A DNA stretch of 64,000 nt from Thalassotalea sp. Sam97 (GTDB lineage Bacteria; Pseudomonadota; Gammaproteobacteria; Enterobacterales; Alteromonadaceae), in NCBI RefSeq assembly GCF_041379765.1, contig NZ_CP166919.1, positions 1-64,000 of the forward strand, in the 5' to 3' direction. Of this stretch, positions 44,422-53,383 are shown piece by piece; within the stretch, counting starts at the first letter, position 1, and every line of letters starts with the position of its first letter. Position numbers and translations under genes: made by a program. The notes beneath the pieces were generated by a model that was not told the origin of the DNA, searched no databases, and saw only the letters and a list, made by a program, of their open reading frames with translations.

Positions 44422-45063
44422 ATGTCGAAAGAGCGTTCAAATTGGCACAACCTATTTATTTATCTACTGGCCTTTAGCAGTGGCTTTTCTATTATGGGCA
44501 TCGAGTTGTTGGGGGGTCGTATTCTTGCGCCTTACTTTGGTTCAAGCGTGCATGTTTGGGGCAGTATCATCACTGTATTCATGTTAGCGCTATCATTGGG
44601 TTATTTACTTGGTGGTCGTTGGTCTTTACATCAACCGTCATTGAAAAAGTATGGCGTTATTTTTATCGCGGCTGGATTAACGTTGTTGCCGTTAATACTC
44701 GCAGCGACAACGATGTTAGAGTGGGTGTTTACTTACTTTGATGATGCTCGCTACGGCTCGTTAATTGCGTCTTTGCTATTGTTTTTTATTCCGACGGTGA
44801 TCCTCGGCATGATTTCCCCTTACTCGGTACGTTTGTTGGTGACTAATGAGCACGAAAGTGGTCATGTAGCGGGTATCCTTTATTTTGTGTCAACATTAGG
44901 TTCAGCTCTGGGCACCTTAGCGACATCGTTTTACTTAGTCTTATGGTTTGAAGTGAATACCATTTTGGTGACCTTTTGTACGCTATTGGCGTGTATTGGT
45001 CTTCTAGCGGTATTGGTCAGTTTTTGGGAGAGCAAATATGCCAAAGTTGCTTTGCAAGCATAA
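44422..45063 (+). CDS. membrane protein corresponding to the membrane half of fused spermidine-synthase-like proteins
   Basis: The 213-residue protein has about six or seven membrane segments and the N-terminal signature of 'fused MFS/spermidine synthase' proteins: SSGFSIMGIELLGGRILAPYFGSSVHVWGSIITVFMLALSLGYLLGGR. The ATG at 44422 has GGGTGG 7 nt upstream; a GTG 60 nt further upstream has no convincing ribosome site. It overlaps the next gene, which carries the soluble synthase-like half, by 26 nt in another frame. Confidence 0.8.
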   Translation: MSKERSNWHNLFIYLLAFSSGFSIMGIELLGGRILAPYFGSSVHVWGSIITVFMLALSLGYLLGGRWSLHQPSLKKYGVIFIAAGLTLLPLILAATTMLEWVFTYFDDARYGSLIASLLLFFIPTVILGMISPYSVRLLVTNEHESGHVAGILYFVSTLGSALGTLATSFYLVLWFEVNTILVTFCTLLACIGLLAVLVSFWESKYAKVALQA

Positions 45064-45934
45064 CGTCGCATTTAGCGTTTTTTTAGCGACGATATTGTCA
45101 TTTGCTACATCACCAGCTGTTGCCAAAGTCATCAAAGAAGAACGTTCTTTGTATCGTAATATATTGGTGGATGAACACGGTGAACGACGCTGTTTAAAGT
45201 TCTCCGTCAAGCGACGTACCTCGAGTCAGTCGTGCATTAACTTAAAACAGCCTAATAAGTTGGTATTTGATTACACAAAATTTATGATGGCTTCGTTGGT
45301 GTTTCACGCTAAGCCAGAACGAGTCCTCATTATTGGTTTAGGCGGTGGCACATTATCGAATGTATTACTGGATATGTACCCTAATATTGAGATTGATAAT
45401 GTAGAAATTGATCCGGCGGTGGTGCGTGTCGCCCGTCAATATTTTAACTTCATAGAAACTGGCAATGTAAAAAGTCATACCCAAGACGGGCGTATATTCA
45501 TCAAGCGGGCGCTATTAAAGTCGCAAAAATATGATGCTATTTTTCTTGATGCCTTCAATGGCGAATACATTCCGGAGCATTTATTGACCAAGGAGTTTTT
45601 GCAAGAAGCGCAAGCTCTTTTATCAGCTGATGGTATGTTGGTCGCAAATACATTTTCATCGAGCACTTTGTATGATCATGAGTCGGCCACCTATCATGCG
45701 GTTTTTGGTGGATTTTATGCCATCGAAAAAAGTTTCAAACGCGGCAATCGAGTCATTATTGTCAATATGGATAAAACGGTAAACACCGACGAAAATGTCG
45801 AATTACTGGCCCCAGCGTTAGGTAAATTTGATGTGGATGTTGCCGATATATTGTCACTCCTTGATTACCATCAGCCGACAGATTCTGAGGCGAGAGTGTT
45901 AACCGATCAATATTCACCAGCAAATCTGCTTTAG
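45038..45934 (+). CDS. spermidine-synthase-like (SpeE family) protein with N-terminal hydrophobic segment
   Basis: The 298-residue protein has a signal-peptide-like segment (FSVFLATILSFATSPAVA), then a Rossmann SpeE/methyltransferase domain with VLIIGLGGGTLSNVL, the acidic end of strand 2 (VEIDPAVVRVARQYF) and a DAFNGEYIPEHLLTKEF segment in the catalytic-loop position. The canonical aminopropyltransferase active-site pattern is not fully seen, so polyamine synthesis is not assured. It is coupled to the membrane half upstream by overlap, and GGAGAG lies before the ATG. If the hydrophobic segment is a cleaved signal peptide, the domain would be periplasmic, which is odd for a SAM-binding fold. 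Confidence 0.78.
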   Translation: MPKLLCKHNVAFSVFLATILSFATSPAVAKVIKEERSLYRNILVDEHGERRCLKFSVKRRTSSQSCINLKQPNKLVFDYTKFMMASLVFHAKPERVLIIGLGGGTLSNVLLDMYPNIEIDNVEIDPAVVRVARQYFNFIETGNVKSHTQDGRIFIKRALLKSQKYDAIFLDAFNGEYIPEHLLTKEFLQEAQALLSADGMLVANTFSSSTLYDHESATYHAVFGGFYAIEKSFKRGNRVIIVNMDKTVNTDENVELLAPALGKFDVDVADILSLLDYHQPTDSEARVLTDQYSPANLL

Positions 45935-46008
45935 TTGTATCGTGCAGCGACGGCAGTTTTGTGTGTCGCTACAATATATTGCTCATCCTAACGAGCATTG
46001 CTTATAAG

Positions 46009-46884
46009 CTAGAAGCGAAAACCGCCGCCAATACTGTAAATTTCATATTGCTGCCCTTCTATTTCAAACACTTGCCATTGCGAGGTGAATATATAGTCGT
46101 CGTAATCAAACTCATAACCAACGCCATAAAACACATCTGTGCCATAGCGAATATTAGAATTTAGCTGATTCATTGCAGGAGTCAGAGCGTTTTGAGTTAA
46201 TGAATCTTGTTGCTCAGCCAGCCATGCACCAATGCCAAATTTGGCAAATAATGACGATGAATTACCCAATGGTACAGAGCCTTTTACATTGACTAACACA
46301 GCGTTTAAATCACTACCAGGGGAAAACAGTGGCGAGGGGTTTTGCTGCAACCATTGAAAATCGTCGTAATCTGCTTCTAGGCCAAAATACGGAGTAATTT
46401 GTAACGCACTGCGGATAATGTCAGCGCTTGATTTTGGGTATAACTGCAAGCTATTCGTGGTGGATTCAGGTTGATTTTTGCTGTGTTGCCAAGCAAATGC
46501 GGAGAGGCTTTCTAGTGAGGTTTTTATGGTAATACTCGCCGCTTCTAAAGGCGCTATACTGTTGTTTACAGCCTTAGAGAACGACTCATTATCTGGGTGC
46601 TGCGGCTTACTCTCGGTATGCTCTTTGGTTGTTGGTGATGGCTCCGAGCTCGATGTGTTTTTATCTGTAGCTTGGCTTGTTTTTGTCGTGTCGGCTGTCG
46701 GCTGTTTTGTTGTTGGCAGTGACTGACTGGCATCAATCTCAGAGCCTGTTGATGTCAGTGATGGTTGTGAATCAATCGCTTGTGGCGTGTTCATATCTAA
46801 GCCGTGTTCAGTGGTCATGATAAACCATTTACTGATCGCTACGAGTATAAAGATAACCAGTAGGATAACAAGACTGCGTCGCAT
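46009..46884 (-). CDS. hypothetical anchored protein with Ser/Thr-rich linker and barrel-like C-terminus
   Basis: The 291-residue protein has an N-terminal membrane helix (LVILLVIFILVAISKWFI), a long low-complexity Ser/Thr/Pro/Glu linker (about 35-105), and a C-terminal part with alternating beta-strand patterns (ITPYFGLEADYDDF, LFAKFGIGAWLAEQ, VFYGVGYEFDYDDYIFTSQW, YSIGGGFRF) and a terminal Phe as in outer-membrane beta-barrels. The strands are too few for a full barrel. The family is not recognised. GGGAGG lies 5 nt before the ATG, so it is a genuine gene. Confidence 0.6.
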   Translation of the reverse strand: MRRSLVILLVIFILVAISKWFIMTTEHGLDMNTPQAIDSQPSLTSTGSEIDASQSLPTTKQPTADTTKTSQATDKNTSSSEPSPTTKEHTESKPQHPDNESFSKAVNNSIAPLEAASITIKTSLESLSAFAWQHSKNQPESTTNSLQLYPKSSADIIRSALQITPYFGLEADYDDFQWLQQNPSPLFSPGSDLNAVLVNVKGSVPLGNSSSLFAKFGIGAWLAEQQDSLTQNALTPAMNQLNSNIRYGTDVFYGVGYEFDYDDYIFTSQWQVFEIEGQQYEIYSIGGGFRF

Positions 46885-47059
46885 GTTTACCTCCCGTTAT
46901 GGTGTTCTTGATGTCTTTGCTACACTTTAGATTGTGACAGAATTTTACTGTTTAGATAACCCTATTTGCGCGAATTTCTGAGCGAATCTTCGTTTGCTGC
47001 GCAACGCAACACCATCAGCAAATTAATGGGTCCACAATCGTGAAACTGGAGTGTTTATT

Positions 47060-47476
47060 TTGACTAATCAATTACCCAAGCAGTTTACACAACTCGTTGC
47101 AGCCGCCAAGCAAGCTTATGATAACGCGTATGCGCCTTATAGTAACTTTCAGGTAGGTGCCGCCGCACTAACCAAAAATGGCAACGTTGTCAGCGGCTGT
47201 AATGTCGAGAATGCCTCTTACGGTCTAACTATTTGTGCTGAGCGCAATTGCTTAGGTCAAGCGATAGCTAATGGCGAGCAACAGTTTGCATACATCGTAA
47301 TTTATACCGAGATGAATAAGCTAACCCCACCTTGTGGTGCCTGCCGGCAAGTAATTGCTGAATTTTTAGATAGCGATGCCAATGTTTATGCCACCAATCA
47401 TTTGGGGGATGTGGTGGCGTGGTCGGTTAAGACCATGTTACCGGATGCCTTTACCCCTAAAGACCTTACAGATTAG
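47060..47476 (+). CDS. cdd: cytidine deaminase (short homotetrameric type)
   Basis: The 138-residue zinc enzyme deaminates cytidine and deoxycytidine in pyrimidine salvage. The catalytic site is CAERN (C59, E61) with PPCGACRQ (C92, C95), the three-Cys zinc pattern of the short Cdd type; E. coli Cdd is a longer two-domain form. The start is taken as TTG at 47060 because GGAG lies 8 nt upstream. A GTG at 47051 would overlap that ribosome site. deoA follows after 27 bp in a nucleoside-salvage operon. Confidence 0.93.
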   Translation: MTNQLPKQFTQLVAAAKQAYDNAYAPYSNFQVGAAALTKNGNVVSGCNVENASYGLTICAERNCLGQAIANGEQQFAYIVIYTEMNKLTPPCGACRQVIAEFLDSDANVYATNHLGDVVAWSVKTMLPDAFTPKDLTD

Positions 47477-47503
47477 TTACTACAGCCTTATTCAGGAGCT
47501 ACC

Positions 47504-48820
47504 ATGTTTATTCCCCAAGAAATTATCCGCTTAAAACGTGACGGTCATAGCTTATCTGATGACTATATTCGCGCTTTTGTTGATGGCCTATCGTCAGGAT
47601 CTTTTAATGATGCGCAAGTTGGCGCTATGGCCATGGCAATTTTACTTAAGGGCATGGATGTTGAAGAGACGGTAACATTAACTCAAGCAATGAAAGACTC
47701 TGGGCAGTCATTTAGTTGGCCTGATCTAGACGGGCCAATTGTCGATAAACATTCTACCGGCGGTGTCGGCGATAAAGTCAGTTTTATGTTAGCAGCTATT
47801 GTTGCCGCTAATGGCGGTTATGTACCGATGATCTCCGGTCGCGGTCTTGGCCATACCGGCGGCACAGTCGATAAGCTGGAGTCGATCCCTGGGTTTGATG
47901 TACAACCGAGCGAACAGCGCTTTCAGGAGTTGGTAAAGCAAATAGGTGTGGCGATTATCGGTCAAACAAGCAATATTGCTCCGGCAGATAAACGTTTGTA
48001 TGGCATTCGCGATGTGACGGCTACGGTAGATTCAATACCATTGATTACCGCATCCATTTTGTCGAAAAAGTTAGCCGCAGGCTTGGATACCTTGGTGATG
48101 GATGTAAAAGTTGGTAATGGAGCCATGATGCAAAGCATTGATGACGCTAAGGCGTTAGCAACCAGTATCGTTAATGTTGCTAACGGTGCTGGCGTTAAAA
48201 CACAGGCCTTGATTACCGATATGAATCAGGTTCTTGGTACAAGCGCAGGAAATGCCGTTGAAATCATCGAAACATTAGAATACTTGACTACATCGTGTCG
48301 TAACCCGCGTTTACATGAGGTTGTGTCAGGTTTGGCGGCAGCCATGTTAATCGATGGCAAACTAGCCAATAATCAGCAGCAAGCACAACAAATGGTTGAT
48401 ACGGTACTCGATAATGGTCAAGCCGCTGAAGTGTTTGCAAAAATGATTGCCGCTATGGGCGGACCAGTTGATTTTATTGAAAATTACCACCAATATTTGC
48501 CCAAAGCCAATGTTTTGGCTGATATCAAAGCACCGCATGATGGTGTGATTAGCGCGATGCAAACTCGTGATATCGGTATGCTTGTCGTGGGTCTCGGTGG
48601 CGGTCGTTTAAGTAACGATGCGCAAATCGATCACAGTGTTGGCTTTGACCACATTGTTGGTGTTGGTCATCATGTTAGCAAAGGCGATGTGATTGCACGA
48701 ATACATGCTAAAGATGCTCAGCAGGCAGCAAAAGCGAGTGCGGATTACCTTTCGAAAGTAACCATCAGTGACAGTGCGCAAAATACAGAAACGCCGGTTA
48801 TTTATCAGGTTATTAGTTAA
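47504..48820 (+). CDS. deoA: thymidine phosphorylase
   Basis: The 438-residue enzyme (E. coli 440) splits thymidine to thymine and deoxyribose-1-phosphate. The N-terminal helical domain begins MFIPQEIIRLKRDGHSLSD. The phosphate-binding loop DKHSTGGVGDKVS and the family signature SGRGLGHTGGTVDKLESIPGF are intact. It pairs with cdd: cytidine deamination followed by nucleoside phosphorolysis. The other deo genes (deoB, deoC, deoD) are not in the window. GGAG precedes the ATG. Confidence 0.96.
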   Translation: MFIPQEIIRLKRDGHSLSDDYIRAFVDGLSSGSFNDAQVGAMAMAILLKGMDVEETVTLTQAMKDSGQSFSWPDLDGPIVDKHSTGGVGDKVSFMLAAIVAANGGYVPMISGRGLGHTGGTVDKLESIPGFDVQPSEQRFQELVKQIGVAIIGQTSNIAPADKRLYGIRDVTATVDSIPLITASILSKKLAAGLDTLVMDVKVGNGAMMQSIDDAKALATSIVNVANGAGVKTQALITDMNQVLGTSAGNAVEIIETLEYLTTSCRNPRLHEVVSGLAAAMLIDGKLANNQQQAQQMVDTVLDNGQAAEVFAKMIAAMGGPVDFIENYHQYLPKANVLADIKAPHDGVISAMQTRDIGMLVVGLGGGRLSNDAQIDHSVGFDHIVGVGHHVSKGDVIARIHAKDAQQAAKASADYLSKVTISDSAQNTETPVIYQVIS

Positions 48821-48993
48821 CGCATTTGTTAGACTTTCACAGGATAAGCTTTCAAAAGAGACTTTACTCACCACTTTGACCTGTGGTTATTGTGCAACGT
48901 GATGTGTCCGATAAAGTTTATTGGTAACTATCTACAAGGTGTATTGCTTTTGGTATGATGCCGATAAGTAAAACATAATTTTTACAAATAGAT

Positions 48994-50742
48994 ATGTCCT
49001 CATTAGCCACAGGTGTTGTGTTTCTCTCGGCAGCGGTTATCGCTGTTCCTATTTTTAGTCGCTTTAAATTGGGTGCCATTCTTGGCTACTTAGCGGCTGG
49101 AGTTATTGTTGGTCCATCCGTACTCGCATTATTTGATGATCCTGAGCAAGTGCTGCATTTTGCTGAGCTTGGTGTGGTGTTTCTATTATTCATCATCGGT
49201 TTAGAGTTAGAGCCGGAAAAACTGATGCGAATGCGCAATAAGATTGTTTTTATTGGTGGAGGGCAATTGCTGTTATGCGCAGCGGTAATTGGTGGTACCG
49301 CTTTGTTGTTTGGCTTGAGTTGGCAGATCGCCTTAGTCATCGGCTTGGCATTGGCATTGTCGTCAACAGCGTTTGCTGTCGGCTTAATGGATGAGAAGCA
49401 AATACTTAAAACCCCAATGGGGCAAAAAGGTTTATCAATACTGCTGATGCAAGACATGGCAGTGATCCCGATTGTGTTACTGGTGTCATATTTATCTGGA
49501 GCAAGTGCTGCCGATGCGCCGGCTTGGTGGGTCAGTGTTGCTATTATTATCGGCGTCTTAGTCAGTGGTCGTTATCTAATTAATCCTTTACTGAGACTGA
49601 TGTCGCAATATGGCAGTAGTGAAGTTATGACGGCATCAGCGCTACTGATTGTTTGTGCGACAGCTTGGGTTATGCAAGTGGCACACCTATCGATGGGATT
49701 AGGTGCCTTTTTGGCTGGTGTTTTGTTGGCAAACTCTACTTTCCGGCATCAACTGGAAGTTGAAATAGCGCCGTTTAAAGGTTTGTTACTGGGCTTGTTT
49801 TTCATGGCAGTAGGCATGAATATTGAATTATCGCTACTATGGCAAAATGCCATGATAGTGCCGATGGCTATTGCCTTAATCGTTACCAAAACGTTGATCA
49901 TTTATTTGTTGGTTCGGTTCAATAATCGACAAGGTACTCATCCATTGCGATTAGCGTTAATGCTTTCACAAGGTGGTGAGTTCGCGTTTGTGATTTTTAA
50001 CGTTGCTACTCAAGGTGGCTTGTTACCAAGTAAAATAGCCGATGAAGCAACCTTGGTCGTGGGTATTTCTATGGCACTAACCTCGCCATTGGTGATGGCA
50101 TATGAATACTTACAACGACAAAAAAGCGCTCAACCTGAATACGATCAGCAGACCGATGTCGTTGAACCTGAAGTTATCATTGCCGGTTTTGGCCGATTCG
50201 GTCAAATTGCAGGGCGTATTTTATCGGCCAATAATATTCCCTTTACAGCGCTAGATAATAACGCGCAACATATTGAATTTATTAAAAAGTTTGGCAACAA
50301 AGTGTTTTTTGGTGATGCGACCAACTTAAAGTTGTTGCAAGCCGCAGGGGTTAAACACGCGCGTGTCATGTTCATTGCCGCGGATTCAGATAAGCATGGT
50401 TTGCAAATAGCAAAGGTAGTAAAAGAGCATTACCCGCACATTAAAATCATTGCCCGTGCGAAAAGTCGTATTAGTGTTTTACAGTTTCGTGATATTGGTG
50501 TTTACAGCAGTGTCCGAGAAATGTTTGACAGTTCACTGCATGCAGCAAAACTAGTATTACAAGAATATGGTTTTGATGAAGCGCGTGCTGAATATATGGT
50601 GCAAGTGTTTAAGATGCACGATGAAGAACTACTAGATAAGTCATATCATAAGCAACATTACGATTTGCAAGAAGTCATTAAAGTCGCCAATCAAGGCCGT
50701 GCTGAGCTCGAGACTCTGTTTAAGCAGGATCACCAACAATAA
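48994..50742 (+). CDS. CPA2-family cation:proton antiporter with RCK domain (KefB-like)
   Basis: The 582-residue protein has about 12 membrane segments (residues 1-375) of the Na+/H+ exchanger fold, including LGAILGYLAAGVIVGP and LALALSSTAFAVGLM, then a cytoplasmic RCK/TrkA-N domain with a Rossmann motif (IIAGFGRFGQIAGRIL, about 388-403). This is the layout of the glutathione-gated K+ efflux proteins KefB and KefC. No kefF/kefG-type ancillary gene is adjacent, so gating by glutathione adducts is uncertain. Its stop overlaps the start of the DUF523 gene (TAATG). Confidence 0.9.
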   Translation: MSSLATGVVFLSAAVIAVPIFSRFKLGAILGYLAAGVIVGPSVLALFDDPEQVLHFAELGVVFLLFIIGLELEPEKLMRMRNKIVFIGGGQLLLCAAVIGGTALLFGLSWQIALVIGLALALSSTAFAVGLMDEKQILKTPMGQKGLSILLMQDMAVIPIVLLVSYLSGASAADAPAWWVSVAIIIGVLVSGRYLINPLLRLMSQYGSSEVMTASALLIVCATAWVMQVAHLSMGLGAFLAGVLLANSTFRHQLEVEIAPFKGLLLGLFFMAVGMNIELSLLWQNAMIVPMAIALIVTKTLIIYLLVRFNNRQGTHPLRLALMLSQGGEFAFVIFNVATQGGLLPSKIADEATLVVGISMALTSPLVMAYEYLQRQKSAQPEYDQQTDVVEPEVIIAGFGRFGQIAGRILSANNIPFTALDNNAQHIEFIKKFGNKVFFGDATNLKLLQAAGVKHARVMFIAADSDKHGLQIAKVVKEHYPHIKIIARAKSRISVLQFRDIGVYSSVREMFDSSLHAAKLVLQEYGFDEARAEYMVQVFKMHDEELLDKSYHKQHYDLQEVIKVANQGRAELETLFKQDHQQ

Positions 50743-51218
50743 TGACGGCGTTTTCCGATAAAATTCTGATCAGCAGTTGCCTATTGGGTAATCCTGTTCG
50801 CTATGATGGACAAAGCAAAGGTTTGATTCACCCACAAATAACAACTTGGCAGCAACAAGGTAAGTTAGTTTTGATTTGTCCCGAAGTTGCTGGCGGATTA
50901 CCTGTTCCGAGGCCTAGAGCAGAACAACGTAACGGTAAGGTGATTGATGAGTATGGTAACGATGTCAGTGAAGCGTTTACGCGAGGTGCCGAAGCAGCCT
51001 TAGCATTATGTAAAGCGCAGCAGATAGGTTTTGCTTTATTAAAGGAATTTAGTCCATCTTGTGGTAGTAGCCAAGTGTATGATGGTCAGTTTAATGGCAC
51101 GAAAATTCAAGGCCAAGGGGAAACGGCTAAGCTACTTACCGAGCATGGCATTGGTGTTTATAGTGAGTTAACCTTGTCACAACTTATCAATGATTATCAA
51201 GCCCTATGTGGTCACTAG
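50742..51218 (+). CDS. DUF523 domain protein
   Basis: The 158-residue cysteine-containing protein matches DUF523: ISSCLLGNPVRYDGQSKG, LICPEVAGGLPVPRPRAEQR and LKEFSPSCGSSQVYDG. The conserved Cys residues suggest a metal or thiol-dependent site; 2-thiouracil degradation has been reported for a related protein. It overlaps the antiporter gene by 1 nt and is surely cotranslated with it, although a functional link is unknown. Confidence 0.88.
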   Translation: MTAFSDKILISSCLLGNPVRYDGQSKGLIHPQITTWQQQGKLVLICPEVAGGLPVPRPRAEQRNGKVIDEYGNDVSEAFTRGAEAALALCKAQQIGFALLKEFSPSCGSSQVYDGQFNGTKIQGQGETAKLLTEHGIGVYSELTLSQLINDYQALCGH

Positions 51219-51254
51219 CATTGACCACCACAGCAAAACATAACGAGAAAAATA

Positions 51255-53072
51255 ATGATCAAACACGTTGTAACATTCGCTTTTTCACTACTACTCATAG
51301 CGTGCGCTACCGAGCGAAATGATAATAGAAATGACGCTGAACAGCAGTTAATCAAGATAATTGCACAGGAGCAGCAATATCGTCGTAGCCAAGACCCTTT
51401 TGTTAAAGAAAATAACATTCTTTATTACGACCTATCGCCGACCGCATTGGCTGAAAAGCATCAAGTTATAAGCGATATTTACCAAAGGTTACAACAAATT
51501 GATGTGACCAAGCTTGCCAAGCAGCAACAAATTAATCACGCGATATTATCGTATAAACTGAAGAATGACATAGATTCATATAATAATCTCGATCATTACT
51601 TACCGATTACTGCTGAAGCGGGTTTTCATGCGTATTTAACCTTTATGGTATCACGCTCAAGCTTTCAGTCTTTAGCTGACTATGATTTATATTTACAGCG
51701 ATTAGCGGCATTGCCTGAATATTTTCAACAGCAAATAGCTTGGATGCGCAAAGGGTTAGCAAACGGTATGACCCAGCCACAAGTGGTATTAACTGGTTTC
51801 GAGCAATCAATCAGTGCTTTTATTGTTGATGATGTAACCGCCAGTGATTTTTATCAGCCATTTGTTCAGCTACCAAAATATTTAAGCGATGCTGAACAGC
51901 AACGTTTGCGCAATGACGCAAAACAAGTGATTCATGATTCGGTATTGTCGTCGTATCAGCAGTTTTATGATTTTATGGTGGACGAATATATCCCCGGAGC
52001 ACGACAAACGATTGCGGCAAAAGATTGGCCTAATGGTGAGGCTATTTATAAAAACCGCGTCAAACATTACACCACGTTGAATTTGAGCGTTGATGAGATC
52101 CATCAAATTGGCTTAGACGAAGTTGCGCGTATCCGTGATGAGATGGAAGATATTATCGAACAAGTGGGCTTTGACGGAAGTTTTGCTGAATTTGTTGAAT
52201 TTTTGCGTACCGATCCAAAATTTTACGCAACCACTCCAGAGCAATTACTTAAAGAAGCGTCATATCTTGCCAAGCAAGCCGATGCCCAATTACCTCGATT
52301 TTTTAAAACACTACCGCGTACACCATATGGTGTTATTGCGGTACCGGCGGCAATCGCCCCGAAATATACAACTGGGCGTTATTCCGGGCCAGCTAAGGAT
52401 GATCAGCCTGGGAACTACTGGGTAAATACCTACGCACTGGAGCGTCGCCCATTGTACGTTTTAGAAGCGCTAACCTTACATGAAGCGGTGCCAGGGCACC
52501 ATCTACAAGGCTCGATTGCAAGAGAAATGACTGATGTTCCTGAATTTCGCAGACAAACCTATATTTCAGCGTTCGGTGAAGGTTGGGGTCTATACTCAGA
52601 GTACTTGGGGTTAGAAATGGGCTTTTATCAAGATCCTTACGCTAACTTTGGTCGTTTAACGTATGAAATGTGGCGAGCAGTTCGCTTAGTGGTTGATACC
52701 GGTATGCATATGAAAGGCTGGACTCGTCAACAGGCGAAGGACTATTTAGCCAGTAATTCGGCACTCTCACTACATAATGTAAAGACGGAAATCGATCGTT
52801 ATATTTCTTGGCCAGGACAAGCGCTGTCATACAAGCTTGGCGAGATCACCATCAAACGCTTGCGTGCAAAAGCAGAAGTCGCGCTTGGTGCACACTTTGA
52901 TATTCGCGAATTTCATGATCGTATTCTCGAAAATGGCTCTATTCCATTGTCGATGTTAGAGCAAACAATTGAAGCTTATATCGCTGACAAAAAACGACGC
53001 GCTAATGGCTTGACGGGGTACGGGGCGTTAAATTCGCTAAAAAAGATTGATAAGGATGAGAGTCGGGTCTGA
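51255..53072 (+). CDS. DUF885 lipoprotein, putative zinc peptidase-like
   Basis: The 605-residue protein has a lipoprotein signal (LLLIAC, lipid-modified C17; residue +2 is Ala, compatible with outer-membrane sorting). The DUF885 domain fills the rest, with the metal-site-like motif LHEAVPGHHLQ (H409 onward) and FGEGWGLYSEYLG. DUF885 proteins look like gluzincin-type (M32-related) metallopeptidases; substrates are unknown. A GEMM riboswitch RNA on the opposite strand runs toward the 3' end of this gene. Confidence 0.88.
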   Translation: MIKHVVTFAFSLLLIACATERNDNRNDAEQQLIKIIAQEQQYRRSQDPFVKENNILYYDLSPTALAEKHQVISDIYQRLQQIDVTKLAKQQQINHAILSYKLKNDIDSYNNLDHYLPITAEAGFHAYLTFMVSRSSFQSLADYDLYLQRLAALPEYFQQQIAWMRKGLANGMTQPQVVLTGFEQSISAFIVDDVTASDFYQPFVQLPKYLSDAEQQRLRNDAKQVIHDSVLSSYQQFYDFMVDEYIPGARQTIAAKDWPNGEAIYKNRVKHYTTLNLSVDEIHQIGLDEVARIRDEMEDIIEQVGFDGSFAEFVEFLRTDPKFYATTPEQLLKEASYLAKQADAQLPRFFKTLPRTPYGVIAVPAAIAPKYTTGRYSGPAKDDQPGNYWVNTYALERRPLYVLEALTLHEAVPGHHLQGSIAREMTDVPEFRRQTYISAFGEGWGLYSEYLGLEMGFYQDPYANFGRLTYEMWRAVRLVVDTGMHMKGWTRQQAKDYLASNSALSLHNVKTEIDRYISWPGQALSYKLGEITIKRLRAKAEVALGAHFDIREFHDRILENGSIPLSMLEQTIEAYIADKKRRANGLTGYGALNSLKKIDKDESRV

Positions 53073-53126
53073 AAGGGCCCGTAAAGGCAAGGCATGCAAA
53101 GTACAGATCAATAACGGCTGAATTGC

Positions 53127-53154
53127 AAATAAAGGTAAGCCCCCACTATACCTT
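53127..53154 (-). terminator. weak terminator-like hairpin after the GEMM aptamer
   Basis: On the minus strand AAGGTA (53154-53149) can pair with TACCTT (53037-equivalent arm at 53037 is not meant; the arm is 53037+95, that is 53132-53137), followed by TATTT. The 6-bp stem and 11-nt loop are weak. If it works, the RNA would be about 145 nt long. Confidence 0.35.
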
Positions 53155-53250
53155 AGTCGGCAGTCCCGCTGTCATCATCAATGTGCAATGCACGTTGACC
53201 TAAGACCGGTAACTTTGCGTCCCTAACTTTCGTCAGGTTTGCCTTGGACG
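53155..53250 (-). ncRNA. class I cyclic-di-GMP riboswitch (GEMM-I), orphan
   Basis: Read on the minus strand, the region holds the conserved GEMM-I core: GGCAAACC (53243-53236), a CCTGA/TTAGG hairpin closed by a GAAA-type tetraloop, and GGGACGCAAAG (53223-53213). ACCGG and a variable second arm with a GTGC/GCAC tip follow, then AGCGGGACTGCCGA (about 53170-53157). Order and sequence match the V. cholerae Vc2 aptamer. Its promoter is just upstream on the same strand. Downstream on that strand there is no gene, only the antisense of the DUF885 gene, so it is an orphan riboswitch or free-standing sRNA. Confidence 0.9.
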
Positions 53251-53277
53251 AGCTAAAAGTAAGTAGCCCTATTCGAG

Positions 53278-53305
53278 ATTATAGACAAAACTTTTATTCT
53301 GTAAA
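53278..53305 (-). promoter_or_regulatory. sigma-70 promoter of the GEMM RNA
   Basis: On the minus strand TTTACA (53305-53300) and a perfect TATAAT (53283-53278) are separated by 16 bp. Transcription would start near 53271, about 25 nt before the aptamer core. Confidence 0.75.
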
Positions 53306-53383
53306 ATATTTTTTGAAAACTTTTAGATAAATATCCAAAAATATCAATAAAGTACCATAACCACATGAATCACAGGACTTAAT

